Shown here piece after piece: positions 18,019-26,783 of a DNA stretch of 64,000 nucleotides. How positions within the stretch are numbered: the first letter of the stretch is position 1; every line of letters begins with the position of its first letter. The position numbers were made by a program, and so were the translations under genes. Under the pieces are notes generated by a model, which saw only the letters and a program-made list of their open reading frames with translations, was not told the origin of the DNA and made no database searches. The DNA is from DATDAH01 sp963725155 (GTDB lineage Bacteria; Actinomycetota; Acidimicrobiia; Acidimicrobiales; DATDAH01), in the NCBI GenBank assembly GCA_963725155.1, contig CAVRXU010000002.1:1010666-1074665 (forward strand), in the 5' to 3' direction.

Positions 18019-18636
18019 GGGGTCGACCCGCCGGATCTTCGTGGGGTCGAGCTCGAGCAGGTCGACGGTCGTCTCCCCCGACTGGAGCCGGCGGAAGAGG
18101 TCCTGTTCCCGGTCGGACCGGTGACGGGCCGCGGCCACCACTTCGTCGAACTGCTCGGCCGGGATGACCACGACGCCATCGGCGTCGCCCACGACGGTGT
18201 CCCCGGTGTGCACCGTGACGTCGCCGACGGTGACCGGCCCACCGACCTCGCCCGACTGGTCCTTGGTCGCGCCCCGGAGGGCGATGCGGTCGCTGAAGGC
18301 GCCGAACCCGTGGCCGGACAGGGCGGCGATGTCGCGGACACCGCCGTCGATGACGAGGCCGGTGATGCCCGTGGTGTCGGCCGCCGTGGTCAGGATCTCG
18401 CCCCAGTAGCCCCGTTCCGGCTCGGCCGACGCATCCACGACCAGCACGCTGCCGGGCGGCGCCAGGGTGACGGCGACGTGGATGGCCAGGTTGTCGCCCG
18501 GCGCGCAGGTGACCGTGAAGGCTCGGCCGGCCACCGTGGCGCCGGGCCACGCCGGCCGGATGCGGGACGGCATGAGGAGGGCCCCGCTCTCCCCGAGGGT
18601 GGCCGCCCCGAGCACGATGAGCAGGTCGACGTTCAC
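18010..18636 (-). CDS. RraA family protein (HMG aldolase/oxaloacetate decarboxylase type)
   Basis: 208 residues. The family core is visible: GDNLAIHVAV, WGEILTTAA (Gly-Glu binding loop) and GLVIDGGVRD (the conserved Arg-Asp pair that binds substrate and metal), then GDVVVGDADGVVVIP-type C-terminal sequence. Members with the GExL and RD motifs are usually 4-hydroxy-4-methyl-2-oxoglutarate aldolases with oxaloacetate decarboxylase activity; true RNase E regulators lack this context. Followed by an amidotransferase gene 67 bases upstream-to-downstream on the same strand. Confidence 0.85.
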   Translation of the reverse strand: MNVDLLIVLGAATLGESGALLMPSRIRPAWPGATVAGRAFTVTCAPGDNLAIHVAVTLAPPGSVLVVDASAEPERGYWGEILTTAADTTGITGLVIDGGVRDIAALSGHGFGAFSDRIALRGATKDQSGEVGGPVTVGDVTVHTGDTVVGDADGVVVIPAEQFDEVVAAARHRSDREQDLFRRLQSGETTVDLLELDPTKIRRVDPSV

Positions 18637-18703
18637 TTTCGCCGACCCTACTGGCGCCTTCCGGGGCGCTTCACTCGAGACGCCGCTTGTCGGTCGCCGA
18701 CGC

Positions 18704-19423
18704 TCAGTGCCTCGAGGCGAGGGGGACGAGGCCGGCGATGTCGGTGAGGAAGTGGTCGACGAGGGCGTCGGTGTGGGGGCGGGCCTCCTCCTGGCGCTCG
18801 GCCGTCTCGGCCAGGAGGCCGGCGGGTGTGCCGTCGAGATGGCGGAGCTCGGCCTCGTCGGCGTCGGCCAGCCAACCTTCGAGGATCTCGGTGGTGAGCT
18901 CGGGATGGAACTGCACGCCGAGGCTGCGACCGGTGCGGAACGCCTGCACGCCGGAGTCGCTGTCGGCCAGGGTCGTGGCCCCCTCGGGCACGGTGAACCG
19001 GTCGAAGTGCCACTGGAACCAGGGCCCCGGGGCCAGCAGGTCGGGGACGCTCGACCGGATCTGGTACCAGCCGAACTCGGGGCGAGGAGTGGCCTCGACC
19101 GTGCCCCCGAGAGCCGCGGCCAGGGCCTGACCGCCGAAGCACACGCCGAGGACCGGGATGTCGGCGGCGTGCGCGGTGCGGAGCAGGTCCAGCTCCCGAC
19201 CGATCCAGGTCCCGATCCGGTCGGTGTCGTAGACCGACCAGGGCGAGCCCATGGGGACGATCAGGTCGTAGTCGTGGGGATCGGGGAAGGGCGTGTCCGA
19301 GACCGGGTGGGTGACGTCGGCGACGGGCACCACCTCGTCCAGCTCGAAGCCGTGGTGCTCGAGGCGCCGGCCCACCATGCCCGCCGGACAGTGCCCGTCC
19401 GGGTTCACCACCAACGCCCGCAT
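18704..19423 (-). CDS. Class I glutamine amidotransferase domain protein
   Basis: 239 residues from the ATG at 19423; the longer frame runs through a terminator hairpin. GATase triad: VLGVCFGGQALA (nucleophile Cys), LGVQFHPELT (His-x-Glu). VPMGSPWSVYD gives the usual N-terminal glycine-rich strand. Such stand-alone GMP-synthase-like amidotransferases often remove gamma-glutamyl groups from amines; the true substrate is unknown. Confidence 0.85.
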   Translation of the reverse strand: MRALVVNPDGHCPAGMVGRRLEHHGFELDEVVPVADVTHPVSDTPFPDPHDYDLIVPMGSPWSVYDTDRIGTWIGRELDLLRTAHAADIPVLGVCFGGQALAAALGGTVEATPRPEFGWYQIRSSVPDLLAPGPWFQWHFDRFTVPEGATTLADSDSGVQAFRTGRSLGVQFHPELTTEILEGWLADADEAELRHLDGTPAGLLAETAERQEEARPHTDALVDHFLTDIAGLVPLASRH

Positions 19424-19451
19424 GGCCGCGAGGCTACCCACCCGGCGCGGG

Positions 19452-19483
19452 ACGATCCCCCGGCGCGCTCGCCGGGGGATCGT
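19452..19483. terminator. Strong 14-bp hairpin downstream of the secreted-protein gene
   Basis: Arms ACGATCCCCCGGCG and CGCCGGGGGATCGT are exact complements around a 4-base loop (CGCT). It lies between the minus-strand secreted-protein gene (ends 19584) and the amidotransferase gene (starts 19423), so it probably ends the former's transcript. No U-tract on the minus strand. Confidence 0.65.
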
Positions 19484-19583
19484 GCCGTCTTGACGCGGCG
19501 GACGCGCCAGCCGAACCAGCTCGACGGAGGTTCGTCGCACCCTGCCGTAGGCAGCAGGAGCCGCGCGGGGCGGCGACGCGGGC

Positions 19584-20060
19584 TCAGGAGGCCGCTGGCG
19601 CGGCGGTGGGCGGCGGGCCCTCGGGATGCACGCCGTCCACGATGTCGTCGGCGTGGTCCTCGACGTCGGCGAGGCGCTCGTCGGCCTCGTCCTGGGTCAG
19701 CTCGCCGTCCTCGACGGCCTGGTCGATGTGGTCGGTGATGTCGGCCACGACGGCGTCAACCAGCTCGGCCCGGCTGACCCCGTTGGCCTCGGCCACCTCG
19801 GCCGGGGTCTGACCGTCCTCGAGGGCGGCGCGGAGGTCCTCGACGTCGATGCCGATGGCCTCGGCCATGGCGTCGAGCGCCGGGCCACCGCCGCGGCCCT
19901 CACAGCCCGGGGCGCCGGGCGCATCGGCGGGGGCCTCGGTGGTGGTCGTCGCGCCGTCACCGGTGTCGGTCTGGGCGAAGGCACTGGAGACGCCGAAGCC
20001 GGCGAGGCCGGCTCCGGCGATGGCCGCCGCGGCAACGGCGGTACGGAGGGAGGTGGACAT
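19584..20060 (-). CDS. Secreted acidic protein of unknown function
   Basis: 158 residues. A signal peptide (about 1-29, ending SSAFAQ) leads into a Thr/Ala/Pro linker and an acidic helical region: AMAEAIGIDVEDLRAALEDG, then AEVAEANGVSRAELVDAVVA and a helix rich in Asp/His. This is the pattern of small secreted actinobacterial proteins with repeated helix-turn units (DUF2680-like). It is divergent from the response-regulator gene, 152 bases apart, making it a plausible target of that two-component system. Function not known. Confidence 0.7.
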   Translation of the reverse strand: MSTSLRTAVAAAAIAGAGLAGFGVSSAFAQTDTGDGATTTTEAPADAPGAPGCEGRGGGPALDAMAEAIGIDVEDLRAALEDGQTPAEVAEANGVSRAELVDAVVADITDHIDQAVEDGELTQDEADERLADVEDHADDIVDGVHPEGPPPTAAPAAS

Positions 20061-20153
20061 GATCAGGGCTCCTTTCGAGCTCTTGTCGGGTTGAGGGGGC
20101 CACGCTCCCGGAGCCGGGTAAGCGGCGGTTCGCGCCGGGCCTGAGAAGCACGC

Positions 20154-20176
20154 GAGAAAGGCCTTCGGGCCTTCTC
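20154..20176. promoter_or_regulatory. Inverted repeat in the intergenic region before the response regulator
   Basis: GAGAAAGGCC-TTC-GGGCCTTCTC (one bulged base) lies between the secreted-protein gene and the response-regulator start, next to a second CTGAGAAG half. Such repeats often serve as response-regulator boxes or leader hairpins; autoregulation is inference. Confidence 0.35.
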
Positions 20177-20212
20177 ACCTGGTTCTTGCCTTGGGGCACT
20201 AGACCGTCGCCC

Positions 20213-20902
20213 GTGGAAGGAACACCGGCCAGGGTCCTCGTCGTCGAGGACGACCAGAACGTCCGTCAGACCCTCGATTCCGCCTTGCGCTTCGCCGGCC
20301 ACGAGGTCGTCACCGCGGACGACGGCGACGAGGCCCTGGACGAGATCGGCGCCCGCGAACCCGACCTGATCGTGCTCGACGTGATGATGCCAAGGCTCGA
20401 CGGCCTCACCGTCTGCCGGATGCTGCGGGAGCGGGGCTACCGGACGCCGGTCCTGGTGCTGACCGCCCGCCATGAGGTGTCCGACCGGGTGGCCGGCCTC
20501 GACGCCGGGGCCGACGACTACCTGGCCAAGCCCTTCGCCCTCGACGAGCTGCTGGCCCGGGTCCGGGCCCTGTTGCGACGGACCAGCCCGAGTGGCAGCG
20601 CCGATGTCCTCCGCGTGGCCGACCTCGTACTCGATCCGCAGCGGCGGTCGGCCCAGCGGGGAGACCGCCCGATCGAGCTGACCAAGACCGAGTTCGACCT
20701 GCTCGAGCTGCTGATGCTCAACGTCGGCATCGTGCTGGAGCGCAGCGTCATCTACGACCGGATCTGGGGGTACGACTTCGAGACCGGGTCCAAGTCGCTC
20801 GACGTGTACGTCGGCTACCTGCGCCGCAAGACCGAAGAGGCGGGCGAGCCCCGCCTGGTCCACACCGTCCGCGGCGTGGGCTACGTCGTCCGGGAGCCCT
20901 GA
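20213..20902 (+). CDS. OmpR-family response regulator (MprA-like)
   Basis: 229 residues from the GTG at 20213; a TTG at 20186 is in frame but lies in non-coding-looking sequence. Receiver domain: VVEDDQNV (acidic pair), IVLDVMMPRLDG (phosphorylated Asp), VLTARHE and YLAKPF (conserved Lys). C-terminal winged-helix DNA-binding domain with ELTKTEFDLLELL and a VGYLRRKTEE recognition region ending VHTVRGVGYVVRE. Directly followed by its histidine kinase, but with a palindromic repeat inserted between them. Confidence 0.93.
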   Translation: MEGTPARVLVVEDDQNVRQTLDSALRFAGHEVVTADDGDEALDEIGAREPDLIVLDVMMPRLDGLTVCRMLRERGYRTPVLVLTARHEVSDRVAGLDAGADDYLAKPFALDELLARVRALLRRTSPSGSADVLRVADLVLDPQRRSAQRGDRPIELTKTEFDLLELLMLNVGIVLERSVIYDRIWGYDFETGSKSLDVYVGYLRRKTEEAGEPRLVHTVRGVGYVVREP

Positions 20903-20928
20903 GGAGCGATGCCCCCCGCCCCCAAACC

Positions 20929-20980
20929 GGTTCTGGTTGCGTCTCCCCGCGGCTGGTCGCGGCGGGGTGCAACCAGAACG
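20929..20980. repeat. Dispersed palindromic repeat, copy in the response regulator-kinase gap
   Basis: TTCTGGTTGC (from 20931) and its complement GCAACCAGAA (ending 20978) bracket a GC-rich core containing CCGCGGCTGGTCGCGG. The same arms and a related core occur twice at 42136-42253, and a minimal form at 39825. This copy sits in the 96 bases between the regulator stop and the kinase start. Confidence 0.75.
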
Positions 20981-20998
20981 GGTGGGTTCGGCGAGGCG

Positions 20999-22402
20999 AT
21001 GAGCTTGCGGTGGCGGTTGTTGGCGGTCTTCGCGGTGTTGGGGGCATTGGCCATCGGGGCGGCCAACCTGACGGCGTGGCTGTCGACCAGCAACGAGCTG
21101 CGGGGCGAGGTCGACGACTTCCTGGTCCGTCGCGGCAACGAGGTCCTCGAAGGCCGCCGCCAGCTCCCCGAGGGGCCCGGGCGCTTCGGCGACGGCGGCC
21201 CGCCGGGGACGCCGGCCGCCTTCGCTCCCGACGTGGTCACCCAGGTCCTGGACGACAACGGCGCGGTCGAGCAGTCCGTGGGCCAGGTGCTGCCCGTCGA
21301 CGACGCCGACCAGGCCGTGGCCGCGGGGGCCGACGACGCCCGACTGAGCACGGTCACCGTCGACGGCGTCGACCTCCGGGTCCTGACCGTGCACCTCCGG
21401 GAGGGCGGCGCCCTGCAGATCGCCCGGGAGCTGACCGAGACCGACGACGTCCTCACCGCGCTGGCCGGGCGCCTGGCCCTCATCACGTTGACCGGCGCGG
21501 CCCTGGCCGGCCTGGTCGGCTGGTTGGTGGCCCGGCGCATCACCGGCCCGGTGCGGGCCCTGGCCGACACCGCTGAGGAGGTGGCGGCCACCCAGGACCT
21601 GACCACCCCCATCCCGGTCCAGGGCGACGACGAGGTCGGCCGCCTGGCTCGCTCCTTCAACACCATGCTCGGGGCGCTGTCCGACTCCCGGCGCCAGCAG
21701 CAGCAGCTCATCCAGGACGCCAGCCACGAGCTGCGCACCCCGCTGACCAGCCTGCGCACCAGCGCCGAACTGCTGGAGCGGGGCGCCGACATCGCCCCTG
21801 ACGAGCGCGACCGTCTGCTGGCCGTCATCGCCGGTGAGTCCAAGGAGCTGAGCGAGCTGGTCACCGAGCTGGTCGAGCTGGCGACCGAGCAGCGCGCTGC
21901 CGCACCGTTCACCGACGTCGCCCTGGACGAGGTCGTGGCCCGGGCGGTGCGCCAGAGCCGAGACCGCACCGGGCGCGACATCGCCCTGGACGCCGCACCG
22001 GCCGTGGTCGACGGCGATCCGGTCCTCCTGGAGCGAGTGGTGCGCAACCTGCTCGACAACGCCGACAAGTTCGCTCCCGCCGGGACGCCGGTCGAGGTCA
22101 CCCTGGTCACGGTGGCCCCCGACGTCCGGCTCGTTGTCGCCGACCACGGCCCCGGGATCCCCGCCGAGGACCGCGAGCGCGTGTTCGACCGCTTCTACCG
22201 GTCCGCGGCCTCGAGGACCCTGCCCGGCTCCGGCCTGGGCCTGGCCATCGTGGCCCAGGTGGTCCGCGCCCACGGTGGCGAGGTGCGGGCGGGTGGAAGG
22301 GATGGGGGCGGCGCGGTGTTGACCGTGGTGCTGCCCCTGTCGGCCGACGGGACTGCCGTTACCCTTGACCCGGCGTTGACCGTGAAAACCCCACCGAGGT
22401 GA
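20999..22402 (+). CDS. Sensor histidine kinase (MprB-like)
   Basis: 467 residues from the ATG at 20999; the frame is open upstream through the repeat, but the first helix begins at SLRWRLLAVFAVL. Two membrane helices (about 5-25 and 155-175) flank an extracytoplasmic sensor region; then HAMP (ARRITGPVRALADTAEEVA), the H-box DASHELRTPLTSLR, N-box NLLDNADKF, and ATP-binding DHGPGIP and GSGLGLAIV. Partner of the upstream response regulator. Ligand unknown. Confidence 0.93.
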   Translation: MSLRWRLLAVFAVLGALAIGAANLTAWLSTSNELRGEVDDFLVRRGNEVLEGRRQLPEGPGRFGDGGPPGTPAAFAPDVVTQVLDDNGAVEQSVGQVLPVDDADQAVAAGADDARLSTVTVDGVDLRVLTVHLREGGALQIARELTETDDVLTALAGRLALITLTGAALAGLVGWLVARRITGPVRALADTAEEVAATQDLTTPIPVQGDDEVGRLARSFNTMLGALSDSRRQQQQLIQDASHELRTPLTSLRTSAELLERGADIAPDERDRLLAVIAGESKELSELVTELVELATEQRAAAPFTDVALDEVVARAVRQSRDRTGRDIALDAAPAVVDGDPVLLERVVRNLLDNADKFAPAGTPVEVTLVTVAPDVRLVVADHGPGIPAEDRERVFDRFYRSAASRTLPGSGLGLAIVAQVVRAHGGEVRAGGRDGGGAVLTVVLPLSADGTAVTLDPALTVKTPPR

Positions 22403-22410
22403 CCCCAGCA

Positions 22411-23052
22411 GTGAGCATCGATGTTCCCGAGGACCTCCGCACCGAGCCGGTGATCACCGTCACCGACGACGCCCTCGTCCAGATCCTGGAGCTGAAGGCC
22501 AAGGAGAGCGACGCCGACGAGCTCTGCCTCCGCATCGAGGTCGTGGGCACCCAGGGCGTGGACTACCTGTACGACCTGGCCTTCGCCACGCTGGAGGAGG
22601 CCGTCGAGGGCGACTCGGTCGCCACCGTGGGCGACCTGCCGGTGATCGTTCCCGCCGAGAGCGTGGCCAAGCTGATGGGCGCCACCCTCGATCTCCCCAG
22701 CGGCGACCAGCAGGGGCTCGTCCTGCGCAATCCCAACCGGCCCAACCCGCTGGCCGGCGCGGACATCGAGCTCTCCGGCACCACCGAGGAGAAGGTCCGC
22801 CAGCTCCTCGAGCAGTCGATCAACCCGGCTCTCGCCTCCCACGGTGGCTTCGCCGTGCTCGAGCGGATCGAGGACCGCGACGAGGGCGTCGCCGCCGTCG
22901 TCACCATGGGCGGGGGTTGCCAGGGCTGCGCCGTCAGCGCCATCACCCTGCGGGAGGGGATCGAGGCCGCCATCAAGGAGGCCATCCCCGAGGTCACCGA
23001 GATCATCGACGGCACCGACCACGACGCCGGCGAGAACCCCTACTTCACGTAG
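22411..23052 (+). CDS. NfuA-like Fe-S cluster assembly/carrier protein
   Basis: 213 residues from the GTG at 22411; GTG at 22399 overlaps the kinase stop and leaves no room for a ribosome site, whereas GAGG sits well for 22411. The N-terminal half is an A-type/HesB-like domain that has lost its cysteines (only ELCLRIEV remains). The C-terminal half is a NifU domain with MGGGCQGCAVSAITL carrying the CxxC that binds a [4Fe-4S] cluster. It delivers clusters to apo-proteins in the cytosol; the radical-SAM MoaA in this window and the MEP-pathway enzymes are typical clients (inference). Confidence 0.85.
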   Translation: MSIDVPEDLRTEPVITVTDDALVQILELKAKESDADELCLRIEVVGTQGVDYLYDLAFATLEEAVEGDSVATVGDLPVIVPAESVAKLMGATLDLPSGDQQGLVLRNPNRPNPLAGADIELSGTTEEKVRQLLEQSINPALASHGGFAVLERIEDRDEGVAAVVTMGGGCQGCAVSAITLREGIEAAIKEAIPEVTEIIDGTDHDAGENPYFT

Positions 23053-23063
23053 CGGGGCTCGGT

Positions 23064-23211
23064 CGTCAGAACCTTCTGACGGTTGGCATGACATATGTCA
23101 CACCGGCGGTGTACTGTCAGGCGCCTCGGACGGACCTGGTCCACCGGGGCGACAAAGGGGGGATAGGCCCGGGGTTTTGCTGGCTTGACCGGCGAGTCCC
23201 CGGGCCTCGTC
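23064..23211. other. Structured convergent intergenic region with successive palindromes
   Basis: Between the ends of nfuA and dxs lie, in order: hairpin CGTCAGAA-CC-TTCTGACG (23064-23081), palindrome TGACATATGTCA (23089-23100), palindrome ACACCG-G-CGGTGT (23100-23112), GGACC-T-GGTCC, and a 10-bp stem AGGCCCGGGG/CCCCGGGCCT whose loop can form an inner GCTGG/CCGGC stem. The outer hairpins may terminate the two converging transcripts. The middle palindromes are not explained by termination. Confidence 0.45.
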
Positions 23212-23233
23212 GCGTCAACGGGCCGTGACCCGC

Positions 23234-25083
23234 CTACAGCAGGTCGCGGGCGGAGCCGGCGATGCCCGCGGCGTCGAGGCCGAGCTCGGCCAGGATCACG
23301 TCCGGCTTGCCGTGCGGGATGTAGCGGTCGGGCACGCCCAGCACCGCGACCTTGGGGCCGGCGCCGTCGGACCGGCGGCGGAGCTCGCCGGCCAGCGCCG
23401 AGCCCACCCCACCGTCGGCCAGGCCGTCCTCGATGGTGACCACCGCGGGGTGGGCCAGGGCGTCCTCGACCAGCGCCTCGTCGAGCGGCTTGACCACCCG
23501 GGCGTCCCAGACGGTCACGGACGACGCCCGTCGGCCTCGAGCGATCTCGGCCGCCTCGGTGGCGGCGGCCGAGCATCTTGCCGACGCCGATGATGCAGAC
23601 GTCGGTGCCGCGCGCGGACCTGGCGGGCGTGCAGGCCGGAGCCGACCTCGCTCGGGGCCGACGCTGGGGGCCGCCGTCTTGGGCCAGCGGATGGCCGCCG
23701 GGCCGTCGGTGCACAGCTCCAGGGCGTCGTGGAGCATGACGCCGCAGCTCCTGGTACGACGACGGGGCGAAGATCGTCATGCCCGGCACCTTGGTCAGCA
23801 GCGACCATGTCGAGCACGCCGTGGTGCGACGGGCCGTCGTCGCCGGTGATGCCGGCCCGGTCGAGGCAGAAGACGACGGGCTGGCGGTGCAGGCCGACGT
23901 CGTAGATTGACCTGGTCGATGGCCCGGGTGAGGAACGTGGAGTAGACGGCGACGACGGGGCGGAGCCCGCCCATGGCCATGCCCGCGGCCGACGGTGACG
24001 GCGTGCTGCTCGGCGATGCCGACGTCGAAGCAGCGGCCGGGGAAGCGCTCGCCGAAGGGGAGCAGCCCGGTCGAGTCGGGCATGGCGGCGGTGATGGCCA
24101 CCAGCTCGGGGTGCTCCTCGGCCTCCTTGATGAGGGCTTCGGTGAAGGCCGCGGTGTACGACCCCGGCTTCACGCCGCCGATGTCGTGCAGGCGCTTGAT
24201 CGGGTCGTTCTCGGCCGGGGCGTAGCCCCGGCCCTTCTGGGTGAGGACGTGGACGACCACCGGGCCGTCGCAGCTCCGCGGCGTTGCGCAGGGCCTGCTC
24301 GAGGCCCTCGATGTCGTGGCCGTCGAAGGGGCCCGTGTAGCGCACGCCGAGCGTGCTCGAAGAAGGCGGGCGGCTCCCACATCTCGCGGACGGCGGCCTT
24401 GGTGGCCTCGAGGCCCCGGTCCATCCGTTCGCCGGCGGGGAGGCGCTGGAGGGTGCGCTCGATGCGGGCCTGCTGGCGCAGGTAGGTCGGGTTGAGGCGG
24501 AGGCGGGCCAGGCTCTCGCCCAGGCGGGAGACCGTCGGGGCGTACGAGCGCCCGTTGTCGTTGAGGATGATGATCGCCTTGCGGCCGCGTGTGGCCGAGG
24601 TTGTTGAGGCCCTCGAACGCCATGCCGCCGGTCATCGAGCCGTCGCCGATCACGGCGATGACCCGCCGCCCCTCGCCCAGCTCGCTGCTCCTGGGCCGCC
24701 GCCAGGCCGTGGGCGTAGCGACAGGACGGTCGAGGCGTGGCTGTTCTCGATCCAGTCGTGCGTCGGACTCGTCCCGGGACGGGTAGCCCGAGAGGCCGCC
24801 GGCCTGGCGCAGCGTCGCGGAAGTCGGCTCTGGCGTCCGGTGAGCGATCTTGTGGACGTACGCCTGGTGGCCGGTGTCCCACAGGATGATGTCGTCGGGG
24901 CGAGTCGAACACCCGGTGCAGGGCGAGGGTGAGCTCGACGACGCCGAGGTTGGACCCGAGGTGCCCGCTGCCGGCCTCGTCCACGGCGGCGACGACGAAC
25001 TCCCGGATCTCCTGGGCGAGGTCCGTGAGCTCCTCGGGGGACAGCCCCTTGAGATCAGCCGGTGAGTGGATTTGCTCGAGCAT
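23234..25083 (-). pseudogene. dxs: 1-deoxy-D-xylulose-5-phosphate synthase, interrupted by 17 single-base insertions
   Basis: Starts at an ATG with GGAGG upstream. Piecing the three frames together gives about 610 residues of a typical DXS: GSGHLGSNLGVVELTLALH, IGDGSMTGGMAFEGLNNLGH (TPP site), VHVLTQKGRGYAPAE, FDVGIAEQHAVTV, FCLDRAGITGDDGPSHHG and YIPHGKPD. The enzyme makes DXP from pyruvate and glyceraldehyde-3-phosphate, the first step of the MEP isoprenoid route. Frames change by exactly one extra base near 24897, 24845, 24826, 24819, 24761, 24718, 24687, 24578, 24352, 24270, 23990, 23908, 23802, 23741, 23653, 23610 and 23567; no deletions. Removing 17 bases makes the length divisible by three. 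Either a consensus-error hotspot or a dead gene; error is more likely for a normally essential gene. Confidence 0.9.
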
Positions 25084-25137
25084 GGGTGCCTCCGAACCGT
25101 ACCGCCTCCGTCGCCGGCGTCGGTAGACGCGTGGGCC

Positions 25138-25887
25138 TCAGGTGGTCAGCGTCAGGTCGGCGACCACCGGCCAGTGATCCGAAGGCAGGCGGCCCCGGGG
25201 CCGTCCGGTGACGACCTGGGCCGGGCCGATCTCCCAGTGGCTCGACACCAGGATGTGGTCGATGCGACGCCCGTCGGTCCGGCCGGTGAAGTCGTGGTTG
25301 GTGCCCGGAGCGTCGGGGGGCAGGACGGTGCGCAGCCCGCCCGCCTCGAGGATCGCCAGCACCCGACTGTCGGGCCCGGCGTTCAGGTCGCCGACCACGA
25401 TGCTGGGGCCGTCGTCCAGCCAACCGAGCAGCTGCTCGGCCGCTCTCAGTCGGTTGTCCTCGTGACGCTGGTCCAGGTGGGTGTTGACGAAGGTGAACGG
25501 CGGGCCGCCGCCGTCCACCGGGCGGAAGCCGGCGATGGTCGCCACGCGGGGAGACGTCGCCTTGGGCAGGCGTATGCCCGGTCGGCTCGGTTCGTCGCCG
25601 TACCAGCGCGTCTCGCTGGCGGTGAGCTCGAGCGCGGCCTGGCGGAAGATCACAGCGCAGCGCTCGCCCCGGCGCAGGGCCGACCGCCCGTCGCCGGTCA
25701 GGCCGTGATCCGGGAGCCGGCGGCGCAGGTAGTTGGCTTGGAAGCCGTAGGCCTCCTGCAGCCCGACGACGTCGGCGTCGAGGCCACCGATCATGTCCGC
25801 CGTCGCTCTCCGTCGGAACAGCCAGGAGTTGCAGCCGTCGAAGGCCACGCCGTTGCGGATGTTGAAGGTGCCGACCCGGAGGTTCAT
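25138..25887 (-). CDS. Endonuclease/exonuclease/phosphatase family protein
   Basis: 249 residues from the ATG at 25887, which overlaps the stop of the preceding PAP2 gene (ATGA). EEP-fold motifs: VGTFNIRNG (metal Asn), DVVGLQEA (metal Glu), TFVNTHLDQRHEDNR (catalytic His), VVGDLNAGPDS (Asp/Asn), RIDHILVS and LPSDHWPVVADL (last Asp-His). Likely a cytosolic hydrolase of DNA or a phosphodiester; substrate unknown. Coupling with a membrane phosphatase suggests a shared lipid or phosphate role, which is inference. Confidence 0.88.
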   Translation of the reverse strand: MNLRVGTFNIRNGVAFDGCNSWLFRRRATADMIGGLDADVVGLQEAYGFQANYLRRRLPDHGLTGDGRSALRRGERCAVIFRQAALELTASETRWYGDEPSRPGIRLPKATSPRVATIAGFRPVDGGGPPFTFVNTHLDQRHEDNRLRAAEQLLGWLDDGPSIVVGDLNAGPDSRVLAILEAGGLRTVLPPDAPGTNHDFTGRTDGRRIDHILVSSHWEIGPAQVVTGRPRGRLPSDHWPVVADLTLTT

Positions 25888-26465
25888 GTCGGTTTCACGA
25901 CCATGACGGCGAGGGAGCCGGCCAGGACCCCGAGCGCGGCCCCGCCGAGGACGTCCAGGCCCCAGTGGACACCGAGGTGGATCCGGCCCACCCCGACCAG
26001 CACGGCCACGGCGATCACCAAACCCCGCCCGACGCGCCCCTGGGCCACGGTGAGCAGGAGGACGGTGGCGAGGGCGAAGGCGATGGTCGCGTGCGACGAC
26101 GGCCACGACGCGTTGTCGATGATCTCGCGAGGCACACGCCCCAGTGTGGCCGGGGTCGGGCGGGGTCGGTCGAGCACGTCCTTGAGGAGGTTGGCCGCCA
26201 GCCACCCCCCGAGCCCGGCCAGCGCCGCCGCCCCGGCGGCCCGGTAACGGCCGGTGACGACAAGAGCCAAGGCGACCAGGAGGATCGCCAGTTGGGTCCC
26301 GGCCTGCATGACCGCCTCGAGCGGCGTCGTGAGCCCGTCCGGGAGATCGAAGACCCAGCGGCCGATGTCGCGCTCGATTGCGTAGGGCGTGCGGGCGTCA
26401 GCCAGCAGGCCCGTGACCAGGAGCACCACGGCGGCCCCGATGGGCACGAGGCGCTGACGGGTCAC
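25884..26465 (-). CDS. PAP2-family membrane phosphatase
   Basis: 193 residues, GTG start. Five to six membrane helices and the three-part PAP2 signature: KDVLDRPRP, WPSSHATIAF and RIHLGVHWGLDVLGG. Such enzymes dephosphorylate lipid phosphates (phosphatidate, undecaprenyl pyrophosphate) at the outer face. First gene of a two-gene unit with the EEP protein. Confidence 0.9.
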   Translation of the reverse strand: MTRQRLVPIGAAVVLLVTGLLADARTPYAIERDIGRWVFDLPDGLTTPLEAVMQAGTQLAILLVALALVVTGRYRAAGAAALAGLGGWLAANLLKDVLDRPRPTPATLGRVPREIIDNASWPSSHATIAFALATVLLLTVAQGRVGRGLVIAVAVLVGVGRIHLGVHWGLDVLGGAALGVLAGSLAVMVVKPT

Positions 26466-26507
26466 GCGCCCAAGTCTGGCCGGTGGCCGTTGTTACGCTC
26501 TGCCACC

Positions 26508-26783
26508 GTGTGCATGAACTGCGTGACCGGCTACGAGGCGCTCGCGCTCAACTCGGTCGCCGTGGTCACGGCCGGCTCGTCGCTCTGGGCCCGTTTGACC
26601 ACGCGGGTCCCGCGTGAGGTCACTCGGCGCCGGGTCCACGCCGAGAACGCGGCCCTGATGCGGCGCCTCGGCCTGGACCCTGAGGCCGTGCTCGGCCCGG
26701 CCCCCGACCCGGTACCGACGGCCGTTGCCGACGAGTCGGCTGCCGCCCCGGACGAACATCGGAAGCTGCTGGTCTCGGCATGA
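26508..26783 (+). CDS. Small hypothetical protein, first of a three-gene overlapping unit
   Basis: 91 residues from the GTG at 26508 (an ATG at 26514 is also possible). One hydrophobic stretch (LALNSVAVVTAGSSLWARL) follows CMNCVTGYEAL with a CxxC pair; the rest is charged and Pro/Ala-rich. No family recognised. The last four bases (ATGA) form the start of the next gene, so translation is coupled. Confidence 0.6.
   Translation: MCMNCVTGYEALALNSVAVVTAGSSLWARLTTRVPREVTRRRVHAENAALMRRLGLDPEAVLGPAPDPVPTAVADESAAAPDEHRKLLVSA

Noticed and set aside
23234..25083. Programmed frameshifting in dxs
   Set aside because: Seventeen shifts in one gene, without slippery sites, cannot be a translation mechanism.
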